Assembly: GCA_030068145.1 (NCBI GenBank)
Contig: JAPJBO010000412.1
Coordinates: 1 to 64,000 of the forward strand
Direction of reading: 5' to 3'
DNA length: 64,000 nucleotides
From: Diplonema papillatum
Lineage: Eukaryota > Euglenozoa > Diplonemea > Diplonemida > Diplonemidae
Made by a program: the position numbers and the translations under genes
Notes under the pieces: model-generated
Seen by the model: the letters and a program-made list of their open reading frames with translations, nothing else
The model's database searches: none
What the model was told of the DNA's origin: nothing
In this document: piece after piece, positions 47,849-58,938 of the stretch
Position numbering within the stretch: the first letter of the stretch is position 1
Layout of the letters: the number at the start of each line of letters is the position of its first letter

Positions 47849-49663
47849 TCAACCATCACCTCGTTGGGACGCCGGACATAGCACGGACACTTCCTTTGAG
47901 GCTGTCGGGTCAGGCGAGAGCGGCGGACGATAGGCAACGATCCGCTGTGTGCCGAGTTTGTCCGTTTGCGTTGCAAACGAGAGGGCGGGCGACACTCGGA
48001 AGAGCTCCGTGAGCGACGACAACGGTGCTCGCCCCAAAGAGTCGTATACCATGCCCGAGGCTACTGCGTTCAGTGCAAGGCTGATGCTCTGGAACTTGGG
48101 ATCTTTCTGATAGGCAGCTCCGACGCTGCGATGGATTACGGCGAGAAGCATCTCACACTCGTACTTCGTCACGTACCTCGGCATTCGTGAGCCGCAGTGA
48201 AGAAGGTTGTAGAAGTACTGCACCGCATGCTCCGGCGTACTGAGTTCAAACAAAATAGCGAAACCAGCAAGACAGTCGCGTGCGCTGACGTCAGCGTTGT
48301 CCTGCTGGTCAATGAACCCGAACAGCGTGTCGCTGATGTGTTGCGACGCGTCGCGCTTGCAGATCGAGCGCATGAAGGCGTGGAATGTTGTCTTGTTCAA
48401 CCGGTCCTTGTCGTTGCTGAACCGCGACAAATGCGCCGCGATTTCGTCGAACGCGCGGCGCTGCTGTATCGATTTAATGACCGCCGCATCCTGCAGCTGC
48501 ATGCGACGGAACAACGCCGTCGCCAACAGCGGCGGTGCAATCGGACGCGACGAAGCGATGCGCCGCTGAACGGACCGATCGAACGTCTCGACGTCACATT
48601 TGAAATACTCGGCTCCGGCTACACCCGACACGGGCATGTCACAATCCAGCCCATCATCAGCTCCCGCGTAGTACCCAGCGACTTCGTCGTTGATAGCGCT
48701 GGTAGGCGACACGTTGCTTGGGTTCAGCCGTCTGGATTCCGAGTGCAGAGTGTTCCGATACTCCGAAGGTGTAGCCCGTGGAGTCACGTCATCGTTCGTG
48801 TCTTCGTCGTCTCCCGGTTCCACTCCGTCTCGTTGGCGGCCACCCTGTTCTTTACGCGATAGTTCGTCAGGTGTCTTCGCACGTGTTGCGTCGTCGTGCT
48901 GTTGCGACGGCAAAGCACAAGAGTCGCCAAGCGACAAAAAGCTGGTCAATTCCGGCGACGGCCGCCGATCTTCGGACAAACCAGCCACCAGGTCGTCGCA
49001 GTACGGCTCACTGAGGGACCCACCGCGACGCAGCCCCGCGCGAAGCGTCCCCACGCTGCGCTGCGGAATCGACGACGGCGGCCCCAAGGCGGCCGTCCCC
49101 CGGCACGAAGGGGACCCCCCCGCGTGGACCCGGTCTTCGGTCGGAGCCCGGCGGCTTCCGGCTGGGCCCTCGCCGCCGGCGGCGCGCCCGCTCGAAGCGC
49201 ACGTGCCGGCCGGCATCCAGCGGCACGCGAACGGGGGCGTCGCCTGCGCGTCTGCGACTGGCTGCGGGCCGATCCCGGGAGCAGGCCCGGGCAGCATGCG
49301 GCACAAGCGGGGGAGTCGTTCCTTGGCGCACTTCGCGCCGACGGTCTGCCGCTGGGCCAGCTCCCTGCGGGTTTCGAAGGCGCGGATTGCGTGGATGGTG
49401 CGGACGCCGGCGCCCGGGTCGCCGCCGGACGCCATGCCTTCGAAGGTGAACCCGAGGCGCAGGTTCCTCGTCGAGCTTTTGTTGCTTACCATCTGCGCGT
49501 TCACTGCCCGACCGCCGCTGGCGTTGGGCGAAGCGAGGCACGCCCAGCTGAAGGTTCGGTCCGTCGGGAGGACCGTGTTCCTGTAAAACGACCCCAGCGG
49601 CGGCAGCAGCCGGCTGCCCAGCGACGGCGTGCTGCTTTCCGATTCCGCCGCGTGCGTCATCAC
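47849..49663 (-). CDS. EF-hand-like protein with disordered N-terminus
   Basis: 604 aa, no intron. Residues 1-330 are polar and probably disordered, GC-rich between about 48990 and 49480. Residues ~395-530 form paired helix-loop-helix motifs like those of calcineurin-B or calaxin-type EF-hand proteins: LSRFSNDKDRLNKTTFHAFM, TLFGFIDQQDNADVSARDCL, then HAVQYFYNLLHC...YVTKYECEMLLAVIHRSV. Several loop positions that normally bind Ca are not acidic, so at least some sites may be dead. No membrane segment or signal peptide is seen. A scaffold or flagellar regulatory role is possible but not shown. The Met at the start is followed by a second (MMTH), so initiation there is likely. Confidence 0.5.
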   Translation of the reverse strand: MMTHAAESESSTPSLGSRLLPPLGSFYRNTVLPTDRTFSWACLASPNASGGRAVNAQMVSNKSSTRNLRLGFTFEGMASGGDPGAGVRTIHAIRAFETRRELAQRQTVGAKCAKERLPRLCRMLPGPAPGIGPQPVADAQATPPFACRWMPAGTCASSGRAAGGEGPAGSRRAPTEDRVHAGGSPSCRGTAALGPPSSIPQRSVGTLRAGLRRGGSLSEPYCDDLVAGLSEDRRPSPELTSFLSLGDSCALPSQQHDDATRAKTPDELSRKEQGGRQRDGVEPGDDEDTNDDVTPRATPSEYRNTLHSESRRLNPSNVSPTSAINDEVAGYYAGADDGLDCDMPVSGVAGAEYFKCDVETFDRSVQRRIASSRPIAPPLLATALFRRMQLQDAAVIKSIQQRRAFDEIAAHLSRFSNDKDRLNKTTFHAFMRSICKRDASQHISDTLFGFIDQQDNADVSARDCLAGFAILFELSTPEHAVQYFYNLLHCGSRMPRYVTKYECEMLLAVIHRSVGAAYQKDPKFQSISLALNAVASGMVYDSLGRAPLSSLTELFRVSPALSFATQTDKLGTQRIVAYRPPLSPDPTASKEVSVLCPASQRGDG

Positions 49664-50863
49664 TCACTGCGGACGCCTGCCTCGTCCGCGCATACAGCAC
49701 GGCTTGTTCAGGATGGCTTCGTTTGAGATTGCGCGAGTTTAGCACCTCCGGGTTTGGCACAAGCGTTGGATTTTGACGCGAGACTCTTGCTTTTCAGCTT
49801 TCAGAGAGTGAAATTTGCCCTTTTTTGATGGCGAGGACGTCTTGTGTGCTGTCCCGGTGGACGTTTCTTGAATGTGTCTTTGCTTCCTTTTCTCTTGATT
49901 TTGTTTTGAGTTGCCAATGATGTTTGACGTACATTCTGGTGTATTTTGACTTCTAGATTTATTGATCTTCAGCTGTGTATACCTACAGTAGCTATACACG
50001 CGATTGTCCCCGCTGCAAAGCTTGGCGACCCGACTAGGTCCAGATGTCGCAAACAGAAGCACATGGGGTGCAATGTGGCGGACTTGTACACAGTCGGTTC
50101 GGTTTCCGAAACCGATGCAGGCTTCTCACAGAAGCGCTGCTGAAGCTGGCAGGGACTGCTGAAAAGCTGGCACGAGCGGTAGCAATGATACAGAACTACT
50201 GGTCTATCGTTGGTACGGTGTGACGGGGCTAGGTTGCACGGCTGCCTCCTGGTAGTTGGGGCGCTCTGTTTGAAACGCGGACGTCCTTCGTCGCAGGAAA
50301 GGCCGCATCAGGGCGACGATTAGAAAACGGCGGTCCTTTGCTAGACTTTCATCGACGCGAGTCTGCAATGAGAAGACCTGAAGTCAGCTCCATCGTTGGT
50401 TCACTGCAACGATGCTAGACGGCCTCTTGTTCGCCTGGGCGCTTCTGTTTTCAAAGCGTGCATCCTTAGCCGCAAGACAAGCAACCGACCAGGATTCTAC
50501 GTTCGGTAAAACCAAGCTCACGCCCATACAGAATCGAAGAAGCGATCTCTGGAATGACCAGGGCACCGCTGAAACAGGTTCGTTGCTGCAAGGTACCACA
50601 GAGTCCCGCGTTCACAACACCTTTACGTGGCCCGCGCGCGCTAGAGGTAAGAAGCACACGACTGCATAAACAGCGACGAATACCGAATACGCGGCGATGG
50701 TCTGTGTTTTTTTGTTGAATAAGCATCCTTGGAAAAAATACTCGAGGAGCGGCTGCCAGTTGCGACTTTCATAGGTTTCACCTCAACCGCGACAAGAGCC
50801 CGATTTATGAGGAGGAACCGTGCTGCAACTCACACGAAATACTGGTCTGGTGACGGATGTGCG
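49664..50863. other. Intergenic interval, no gene recognised
   Basis: Only short unsupported frames on both strands. It separates the EF-hand-like gene from the TMEM147-like gene. No repeat family from this window was recognised in it. Confidence 0.4.
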
Positions 50864-51520
50864 TTAAACACGACGTGGTGCGCCGACAAGTCTCCGTCGT
50901 TGCAGCTGACTAAAGAGAGGTGGGTTGAAAGCGCAGACCTCGAAGTAAGACAGTTCGAGGAACGAGCCCAAGAACATAGCGCACGACGGGGCGCAGCACC
51001 GCAGAGCGACAAGGAACGCCGGCAGGACAGCGGCGGACTTTTTCCCCATGACCCAACTGAGAACCGCCGATGCGAAAGCGGATTCGAAGAGAAGAGAGAC
51101 GTTGAGATTGAAGGCCGATACGAGGGTCAGGAAGCCATAAGCCATTCCGGTCTGCGCGGAAAGCAGCGGCAACTTCGTGAAGAAGGCGTCAGCCAGCGAC
51201 CACATGAGCCCCACGCCCACAATCATGGGCATGGGTCCGGCCTGTCGCACCCGCTTCAGCTCGAACAAGATGCTGATTGCTACAAAGTCGACGACGCGGA
51301 CTGCCGTCGCTGCAGCTTCGTAGCCCCAGTCAAACTCGGGCGGCTCCATGCCGATGCACCACTTCACCATCAGCATTTGAACGGTCTGCGACAGAAACCA
51401 TGCGACCGCGCACGACAAGAATACGTCCCCCGCATCTTCGCCTATGTACTTCTTGTACACAATCGCCGCCGGTCCCGCGCTGAGGAGCAAGCTGTTCACC
51501 AAGCGGACGAGCGGGGCCAT
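50864..51520 (-). CDS. TMEM147: TMEM147-like ER membrane protein
   Basis: 218 aa, hydrophobic throughout, with about seven membrane segments, as in TMEM147 (about 224 aa). The segment MIVGVGLMWSLADAFFTKLP, followed by LLSAQTG and NLNVSLL, lines up with the centre of TMEM147 (conserved small/Trp-Ala-Glu/Asp pattern, a Cys/Leu-Pro turn, then Asn-x-Ser-Leu). TMEM147 is a subunit of the BOS complex beside the Sec61 translocon, which helps insert multispanning membrane proteins. The match is by eye and the C-terminal 30 residues are divergent. Single exon; it lies 198 bases downstream of the SWI3-like gene in the same orientation. Confidence 0.55.
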   Translation of the reverse strand: MAPLVRLVNSLLLSAGPAAIVYKKYIGEDAGDVFLSCAVAWFLSQTVQMLMVKWCIGMEPPEFDWGYEAAATAVRVVDFVAISILFELKRVRQAGPMPMIVGVGLMWSLADAFFTKLPLLSAQTGMAYGFLTLVSAFNLNVSLLFESAFASAVLSWVMGKKSAAVLPAFLVALRCCAPSCAMFLGSFLELSYFEVCAFNPPLFSQLQRRRLVGAPRRV

Positions 51521-51718
51521 TGGTCAAAACCCGCTCCCTCCTTTGTGTGTTGTCAATTTAATCGTAAACATTCGGACACGGCGCCCCGCATTGCCGGCCG
51601 AACTGTGCAAAGCCCTCGTTGGAAAGGAAAGGGGGGAGTCTCTTTCTCTGATGTCAAGAAGAAGACGATGAGCGATGGGTGTGCGAATAGTTTCGCACAG
51701 TGTTTAAGATGAGTGCAG

Positions 51719-53680
51719 TCACCCCTCTTTCTGCAGGGCGGGCGCATATGACAGAGGCGCGCCTTGACGAGGCGAGTTGGCAGCATCTCCCTGGTCGTCT
51801 CCACTCGCTGGAGAATCCGAATGGTACTCACTGAGTTGAATCAGCCGTACACGAGTCCTGTAGTGCTCCGTGTACATTGTCACCCATTGTGACGGCAGTG
51901 CCTCAAGTGCGTATTCACTATCCTTTCGCAAGAACGAAATATCACCCAACAGGTGATTGATCTTGGCAACTTGGAGATTCAACGCCCGGCGCAGTAAAGC
52001 ACGCACGAGAGCTCGCTCCTCCTCAACCATAAGGGCAGCCTTTGCTTGGACGATGCCAAGGGCGGCTGATGCAAGTTGAGACACGGTGCAAGTTGATGTC
52101 TCCGATGCCGTGTCAGAAGAAGATAGCGCCAGGAGGGTGCGATCAACAACGCTGCGAGGCGCACACTCCTCTAAGAAGAGCTGCGTTCGCGCAACGAGTC
52201 GCTGCAGGGCCGACGAACCATCCGGTGCTTCTTTGCGGGGTGTATCCTCCCCCAAATTGTTGTCAAGAACGAGCTTGAGGGCCACATAACGAATCATGCA
52301 CTCCTTAGCTGACCGTCTTGGAACCTGGTGCTTTGCGTAGGCTCCAAGTTCCTCCCCAAATGATTCAGGGGTGCGAAGGAACTGGACCGCGTGGAGGATG
52401 CCGATGTCGTCGTCTAATACGTCGGGTGTTGTCGAACCTGTCTGATCAGCTGAAATCGGCACCTTGAGTGTCGGTAATTCGTCCTCGGCAGTCGGGATAG
52501 CAGGAGATACCTCCGACGCGTGCCCAGCTGCGTCCAGCTGGTAGTTGATCAGGCCCCATTTCTCAAGGAACCTGAAAATCACCTGCAACTTGAATATGTC
52601 ACCGGAGGCAGCTCGCCGGAAGCCTGTAAAACTGAGGTACGCCCCCGGTGTGGCGCGGTAACAGCGGACAATCCAGTCTCGCGTGTCTACATAACAACTG
52701 TCAAGCGGGACAAGTTGGCTGTAATTTTTCCCCGCAATGAGCGGGACTTCTTCGCGCTCGATCGGATGCACAATGCCGGGGCTGTACCAAGTTGAGTACA
52801 AGGGAATCACCACCACGCGGCGCTCACTCGGCAAAACCGCGCGGCTTGGTTGTGGAGGGAGAGACGCCGCGGTACGGTCAACATCCTCGCCGCGCGGTGC
52901 TGCCGGCTGCTGCACTGCTTCACTGTCGCCAGTCTTCTTAAAGCGGGACGCTAAAGCCGACTGCAGCTTCTTCATTCTCTTCCTCGTGGCCTCGGAAATG
53001 GTTCGGTCATCTGCACTGTCAGGTGCTCGCTGACGCTTGCCCTCCTTTTCCTTTTGCGGAAGCGGTGCTGATCGCCCGGCTTTGTGGAGCTGCAAGGGAA
53101 GCTCGACGCAACGAATGTCAGAAAGAATCCGTGTTCGGGTATCCGTCGGCTCGGAAGAAGAACAGGTTGCTGCAACTGCGTAATCACGAGGATCTAACCA
53201 TTCACCGAACTCGAAGCTGTCGAGCGCGTACGTGACGGGCAACGAGACAGGGAAACCGTCGTTCCGGAGATGGTTCAACAATTCGCAGACGTCGACTCCG
53301 CCAGCGGATTCCAACTGAGCGTCGAGTATCCCCTTTTCCGGAGCACGCAGCGCTTCAGCTACGTTTGCGTCGCGCAGCGAATCGAGCTTCTCCTGCGTGG
53401 TCCACACATCTGTGGAAGGCGGAGCGAACACCTGATGGAGACGCACGAGACGCCTGTCTTTCGTATCGTCCACAGAACCGAGACGAAAGAGAAACGGATA
53501 TTGGTCACAGAGCAACGCCGTGCCATCACCCACTGCCGGCCGGTCGATGCACGCGGACGCTGCGTGCTTCAATGCGGTGGTCTTTCCGCCGAGTGCTTCT
53601 ACTATATCGTCCACGTGAAGTGCGTGGGCGCCGACGTCGAGCCAGAAGACGGGTTGCACACCCTGCTTGGCTTGCGACAT
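51719..53680 (-). CDS. SWI3: SWI3/SMARCC-like SWIRM-SANT chromatin remodelling subunit
   Basis: 653 aa, no intron. Residues ~287-383 are a SWIRM domain: VVVIPLYSTWYSPGIVHPIE, then YRATPGAYLSFTGFRR, GDIFKLQVIFRFLEKWGLIN and YQLD. Residues ~425-470 resemble a diverged SANT domain (FGEELGAYAKHQVPRRSAKE-CMIRYVALKL). Residues ~540-610 are the Ala/Leu-rich helical C-terminus typical of SWI3/SMARCC (VQAKAALMVEEERALVRALL). A basic nuclear-type stretch (RKRMKKLQ, ~240) precedes SWIRM. The N-terminal ~230 residues may be the BRCT/chromo-like module of SMARCC but are not clear. The protein would be a core subunit of a SWI/SNF remodeller in the nucleus. Confidence 0.88.
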   Translation of the reverse strand: MSQAKQGVQPVFWLDVGAHALHVDDIVEALGGKTTALKHAASACIDRPAVGDGTALLCDQYPFLFRLGSVDDTKDRRLVRLHQVFAPPSTDVWTTQEKLDSLRDANVAEALRAPEKGILDAQLESAGGVDVCELLNHLRNDGFPVSLPVTYALDSFEFGEWLDPRDYAVAATCSSSEPTDTRTRILSDIRCVELPLQLHKAGRSAPLPQKEKEGKRQRAPDSADDRTISEATRKRMKKLQSALASRFKKTGDSEAVQQPAAPRGEDVDRTAASLPPQPSRAVLPSERRVVVIPLYSTWYSPGIVHPIEREEVPLIAGKNYSQLVPLDSCYVDTRDWIVRCYRATPGAYLSFTGFRRAASGDIFKLQVIFRFLEKWGLINYQLDAAGHASEVSPAIPTAEDELPTLKVPISADQTGSTTPDVLDDDIGILHAVQFLRTPESFGEELGAYAKHQVPRRSAKECMIRYVALKLVLDNNLGEDTPRKEAPDGSSALQRLVARTQLFLEECAPRSVVDRTLLALSSSDTASETSTCTVSQLASAALGIVQAKAALMVEEERALVRALLRRALNLQVAKINHLLGDISFLRKDSEYALEALPSQWVTMYTEHYRTRVRLIQLSEYHSDSPASGDDQGDAANSPRQGAPLSYAPALQKEG

Positions 53681-54427
53681 GTGACAAAATCGGGGGGGTC
53701 CTAGATGATCCGCCGTTCATAGATCGTGGCTCGCACCGACTCTCTTTTTGCCCACAGTCCAAAAAAGATCCTGTTCGTTTTGCACTCGTTCGTAAACCTT
53801 GCGTTTGCAGGTTGACCCTTCGGTACTTCGGCCCTTCTCCGGCTGTGTCGCGTCCACGATGAGGACCGTTTTCGCATAACCGCTGGCGCTACTCGGTCTG
53901 AGGATGCAGAGAGAGGGAACGGTTGCAGTGGCGTTTGTGCCTAAATGGATGTCCTCGAGAGGGTGCCTCCTCTTTCTTTGAAACTCAACTTTTGCTTTTT
54001 TCCCTCCCGACGAAACCGTATGGCCAAATAAATAGCGGCGAGAAAAAAGGGAGAGGGTACGGATGCAAGAGTTCGCAAGAGCCTCAGATACTCACCAGAG
54101 TGTGACAAGCAAAATGATAGGTAGTTGTTCGACTCTCGCTCAGCATTCCTTTTGCACTCAACCGAAGGTTGTGGGTTCAGGCAAGACACTGAAACTGAAA
54201 GGGATTTTTTGTGGTTTCCGGCAAAAAATCGCTCAGCCACTTGTCTGTGGCGGCATTCTTTTGTTTGGAACTCAGGGTTTCCCCCCGCAGAACGGAGGCC
54301 AGGGCTTCCGCTCACGTTTACGCGGAGCCGGAGGATTCATATTTTCTTGGCGGCAACACAGCCCGTTCTCCGATGCTTAAAGCGTTCCACCCGAGGTGTC
54401 ACACACGGCACTTTGACACCGTTTATC
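53681..54427. other. Upstream of SWI3-like gene; possible tRNA-derived repeat
   Basis: No gene. Around 54165-54185 GGTTGTGGGTTCAGGC is a weak B-box-like sequence. The interval ends at the TTAA that borders the piggyBac-like insertion. Confidence 0.35.
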
Positions 54428-54483
54428 TTAACCCCTTACCGACCAGCGTCCACAGGGGTCGCTAAATAGCCCATTTCTTAGAT

Positions 54484-55746
54484 ATGCCGTTGACCTTTCT
54501 GTCGATTCATCGTGGGAATGCTAAGCGCGTAACGAACCACTCTCTAGGAAGGTGTTGGGCACCGGATTCAAAGGAATCAGACAACAAAAGCGGTTTTTAC
54601 GGCGTAGAAGTTCCGCGGGGGGCCCGGGATGCCTTTCGCTTCCAGGACGACGCAGGCGATTGGTGGGAGCTCACCCGCCTGCCGATGGGCCACACGTGTG
54701 CACCGGAATTGATGCACACGTTGACTTCGACGATCGCCGGGCACCCCGATTTCGTTAAGACGGTGCATGCGGTGCCAGCGGCTGTGACGGTGCACACGTG
54801 GGTCGACAACGTGCGTTACGCGGGGTCCCGGAAAGACGTGCTCGAAGCGTCCCGCAAGGTCGACGAATTGGCAGCTCGTTCGAAGGTTACGTGGAAGGAC
54901 GCCGACACGAGAACCGCCAGCACCCGGTACGAGTTTATCGGGGTGGACTGGGACCACCAGAGCGGGAAGGTCGGCATTTCGGCAAGGTTGTCGAAGAAAT
55001 TGGCACGGGATCTGGTAGAGGTGCGCAAGGGTGCGATGTCCGCGTCCGGTCTGGAGACGCTGGGTGGTCGGTTGCTGCACGCGTCGGCCATCGTGGGTGT
55101 TTTCGTCGGCGAGTTCTACTTCGCCTTGAAGTTTCTTCGCCGGTTGACGAATGCGCTGAACCGGGGCGAGAAGGCCGTCGACCAGACGGTTCGCCTCTCG
55201 GGTAGTGTGCAGCGGCTACTCGACGGCTGGGTTCGCGCGGTGTTGGAGAAGCGAAGAATGCCAGTGACGGCCCGGGTGCCGTCGCTCACCGTGTTTGTGG
55301 ACGCAAGTCTCGAGGGATGGGGCGGCGTGCTGGTTGACGTCGCCACCAACGCGATCGAAGTTCTGGGCTCGCGGTGGTCCAGGAAAGAAAAGGGCCTTCA
55401 CATCAACGAGCTGGAGGCCCTTGCATTTGAACTTTGTGTGTCGGCAGTGCCTGACAAGTACGCGGGCGGCACGGTCACCGCCGTGGTCGACAACACGACG
55501 GTGCAGGGTGTTGCTCGGAAAGGGGCATGTCTGCGATCGCAGACTTTGAACGATGCCGTGGTGAACGGGCTCACACGCCTGCGCCACATGAACATTTCCT
55601 TATCTGTGCGCTGGGTAAAAAGCGCCGGGAATCCTGCTGACCTTCCGTCACGGGTTCCGTTATCGGCAATTTCCGATAAGAATGTGGCCGACATGGCACT
55701 TGCAGTTAGGCAGTTCCTGACTGGCGATATGGGTTTGGTGGTGTGA
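54484..55746 (+). pseudogene. RT (partial) and RNase H of tyrosine-recombinase-type retroelement
   Basis: 420 codons, but the first ~36 come from repeat A1 and are not natural protein. RT begins at FYGVEVPRG...FRF, just after where motif A should be, and continues LTRLPMGHTCAP (~64) and HTWVDNVRYAG (~106), the VDN form of the catalytic motif. RNase H follows with VDASLEGWGG (~272), INELEALAFE (~308), AVVDNTTVQG (~334) and NPADLPSR (~383), giving the D-E-D-D set. VDN in place of YADD is usual in VIPER/TATE-like and DIRS-related elements. Without motif A the RT cannot work, although the RNase H residues are intact. The stop lies at the start of repeat B1. Confidence 0.8.
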
Positions 55747-55893
55747 CCTCCTGGGCTAGCCTGTTTCTCTCACCATTCAGCGGCTATCTCGGGGGGTTAC
55801 CCCATCGTAAGTGCAATTCGTTTAATTTTCTTCCTTTCGCGTTCATTATCATTGAACTTATCACTGTCACCGAGTGAAGCGCACAAAGCATTC
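55743..55893 (+). repeat. Split direct repeat B1
   Basis: 151 bases from GTGACCTCCTGGGCTAGCC to ACAAAGCATTC, repeated at 56079-56229. It overlaps the RT/RNase H stop codon at its left edge and repeat A2 by three bases at its right edge. Confidence 0.92.
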
Positions 55894-55985
55894 TGTCGAT
55901 TCATCGTGGGAATGCTAAGCGCGTAACGAACCACTCTCTAGGAAGGTGTTGGGCACCGGATTCAAAGGAATCAGACAACAAAAGT
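55891..55985 (+). repeat. Split direct repeat A2
   Basis: 95 bases starting TTCTGTCGATTCATCGTGGG, the same as 54497-54590 except for one extra A. It follows B1 directly; about 93 unique bases separate it from B2. Confidence 0.92.
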
Positions 55986-56078
55986 TCCCACCCACCCACA
56001 CCGGTTTGCTTGTCTTGTTTTTCGTGTCCGCGTTCAGCGCGAGGTCCAGGGGACCTGGGTTCCCGCCCTCCGTCCCCC

Positions 56079-56229
56079 GTGACCTCCTGGGCTAGCCTGT
56101 TTCTCTCACCATTCAGCGGCTATCTCGGGGGGTTACCCCATCGTAAGTGCAATTCGTTTAATTTTCTTCCTTTCGCGTTCATTATCATTGAACTTATCAC
56201 TGTCACCGAGTGAAGCGCACAAAGCATTC
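56079..56229 (+). repeat. Split direct repeat B2
   Basis: Second copy of B; its end is the right terminus of the mini-element. The next bases are the GA run of the (TC)n-tailed retrotransposon. Confidence 0.92.
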
Positions 56230-56730
<501 letters not shown>

Positions 56731-56893
56731 CCAGCTGAAAAGATATGTGGCGTATCTCTTTATTCCCGCCCTTGAACCTAGGAAATCCCGCTCCCCCCCT
56801 CGAGGAGTCTACAAGGTGCCAACCTGACGTGACCAGGATTTAGACCCGTAACCCCGGAAAAAAGCCGATGGTGCCCGGTCGGTAAGGGGTTAA

Positions 56894-58365
56894 GACGTCC
56901 TTTCCACATTGCAGAAGCTCTTTGCTGGATTCGTTTTCAGTTGGTTGTTTTTTGTGTTACCGTCGATCCCGAAGGACGATCAGTTTGGTGGTTTTTTTTT
57001 TTTCATTTTGGCATGCTTGAAATGGAAGGTACTGGGTGAGGGGCACGTGTAAATCGGCATCACATAGATAGCTTGCGTGTTTGGAATTGTTGTACGGTTG
57101 TTTGCTTGAGAGAAAGTAGGCCTGCTCATTGTCTGGCGACCGTCGTTTCAGATTTGCTTGATTGCTTGCGACGCCTCGGCAGATTTTTTGTTTTCCGGTC
57201 ATGCTTCTGGAAACTTGTCGGAGCGGCTCTTTCTGTCGCTTGTCTTTCTGGCGACTCTCGCCCTATCGGCTGTCTTATGCCGTTGCTGGTACGACGTTTT
57301 AAGTTTCGGTAAAGTTCGCGGCCAACTGCCCCCTTGGAAGGAACCTGACGACCCCTGTCTGCGGTGGGGTGGCGCGGCAGAACGCCGACACGATAGTCCG
57401 TAGCCTTGGCTCAGTTCTCGAGCTTCGGGCTGGAGGTCATTGGGCACTTGAAAACGTGCTCATCAGTGCCGATGCCAACAGAAAAGTACGGCACTGGAAA
57501 ATGCTCGAAAGGTGCGGGAGCATCCTGCACGAGAAGGAAGACTCGAAAAAACGAGAGCACTGCTGGGCTAAAAAGTTATTTTTCCACCTGCCCGCCGACT
57601 TTTCTACTGTTTCCACTGCTTGTAGGCTACTTTTCTTCACTGTAAGCGGACTTTTCTTCACTGTAGACACTTTTGGTTTTCCGTCCCAATTCAGGCACTT
57701 CCAACACGATCTCAGGGGGGAGGATGCCAAAGACAAAGAAAGATGTTGCGAAACTCGCCGTCGAAGATCGGGAAAACGAGTTGCTGGGATGGCGAGCCAG
57801 GCAAAGTACGAACAGCGCTACACTGGCCTGATCTCGTGCATGAGAACCTTGCGCCGGATCTGGGCAAAGGACCCAAAGGTCCTGTGCCACAAGCCGTGCC
57901 CACGGTCGTGTACAACATTACAGTAGACAGCGGTGCCACACTGAACTTCAACACTCAAGACGCATCTGAATCACACCCCAAGTGCAGCGTTCATTTGACA
58001 CTGACTCGTGCTCTTCTTCGAGTAGATCAGTGTGCACACCAAACCCTTATTTCTTCTTTCATCACAGATCAGGCGTACGCAAATACGGCATTTTTCGCAT
58101 CGTTCTTGTCCCTAAAAGTAGCCTCTCGCAGTGTGTCAAGGTCGTCTGGCAGGTGGAAAAGCCATCTTCTTGCCTCGAGAAGAAGAGCCGGGGGGCCCTC
58201 GTGGCAATCCGGAAAACTCGAGTGCAAGAAAACAACTTTTCTCTCGAGCAAAAAATAGCTATTTCTTAGTTTTTAGTACTGCTTCTGGGTGTGGCGAGGT
58301 ATGCTGTTTTTGTCGCACGGTATTTTTTTTCCACGCAAAGCCGGAGATGCCCCGTGGGCAGCGAC
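56894..58365. other. Non-coding or unassigned stretch
   Basis: Two overlapping plus-strand frames (57369-57926 and 57743-58258) lack domain character and disagree in frame over 57750-57920. I do not call them genes. T-runs and KKS/ACAAAAAG-type motifs are frequent. Confidence 0.4.
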
Positions 58366-58380
58366 TTAGAAACACCCCTG
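58366..58380 (-). repeat. hAT-like terminal motif
   Basis: Reverse complement CAGGGGTGTTTCTAA matches 13678-13692. The hAT terminal consensus begins with a similar CARGGGTG. No partner end or 8-bp duplication was located. Confidence 0.4.
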
Positions 58381-58855
58381 GCGGCAGCCCTTCATGATTG
58401 ATTTTGCAGGAAAGTTCAGTCAGGGCAGGCTCGACCTGCGCCCTACTAGCCGAAACCTACGAGAGGAGAATTAATGCCAACCACGGCAAAGAGAGAGAGA
58501 GAGAGAGGGAAGCTATGGATGCCACATTGTGCTCACGTAAGACCGTGGCTCAAGTGCTTCCTTCCATTGGTCAATTGTCCACAGGCAGAGACTCATGTTC
58601 CTGGCTGAGCAGTCTCTCTGTTTACGGAGGTAACGAGTTCGCTACCCAAAGAACGTTCGCCTTGAGCAAGAGGTCTGGCATCATAGAGGGCATCATTATA
58701 TCCTCGCAGCCCCAGGCTACGGGCACACTATCGTGATATCTATCGGGATGATACGAAGTGCTTTTGAACCCAAGGGATACTGCGGGGAGAGTTGTTCCTT
58801 CGCTTTTAATTGTTGCAGTTGTGCGGGGTCATGGCACCATGCCCGCGCGAATATG

Positions 58856-58938
58856 AAGAAGAAAGGCGTAGTTTTGTTTTATTCTTTTACTTGTATGAAG
58901 AAGAAGAAGAAGAAGAAAAGAAGAAGAAGAAGAAGAAC
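58856..58938. repeat. (GAA)n-rich microsatellite
   Basis: Runs of AGAAGAAG and GAAAAGAAGAAG, with a short GA run nearby at 58490-58507. Confidence 0.9.

Larger units (their letters stand above)
54497..56229 (+). mobile_element. Miniature retroelement with split direct repeats (A-ORF-B-A-B)
   Basis: Repeat A at 54497-54590 and 55891-55985; repeat B at 55743-55893 and 56079-56229. The order A1, coding region, B1, A2, B2 is the split-direct-repeat layout of tyrosine-recombinase retroelements of the Ngaro/PAT/VIPER/TATE type. Each pair is nearly identical (A2 has one extra A). The coding region holds only the second half of RT plus RNase H. Gag, tyrosine recombinase and RT motif A are missing, so this is an internally deleted derivative. 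Confidence 0.75.

Noticed and set aside
47849-49760. Long plus- and minus-strand frames over the GC-rich part of the EF-hand-like gene
   Set aside because: Low-complexity antisense or alternative frames of the 604-aa gene; they lack motifs and start in its coding sequence.
54497-56229. Ordinary LTR element with 5' and 3' LTRs
   Set aside because: The two repeat pairs are interleaved (A, ORF, B, A, B) rather than forming two identical termini, so split direct repeats explain them better.
57369-58258. Two overlapping plus-strand genes of 185 and 171 aa
   Set aside because: They overlap in different frames, show no domains and have unusual composition; kept as unassigned sequence.
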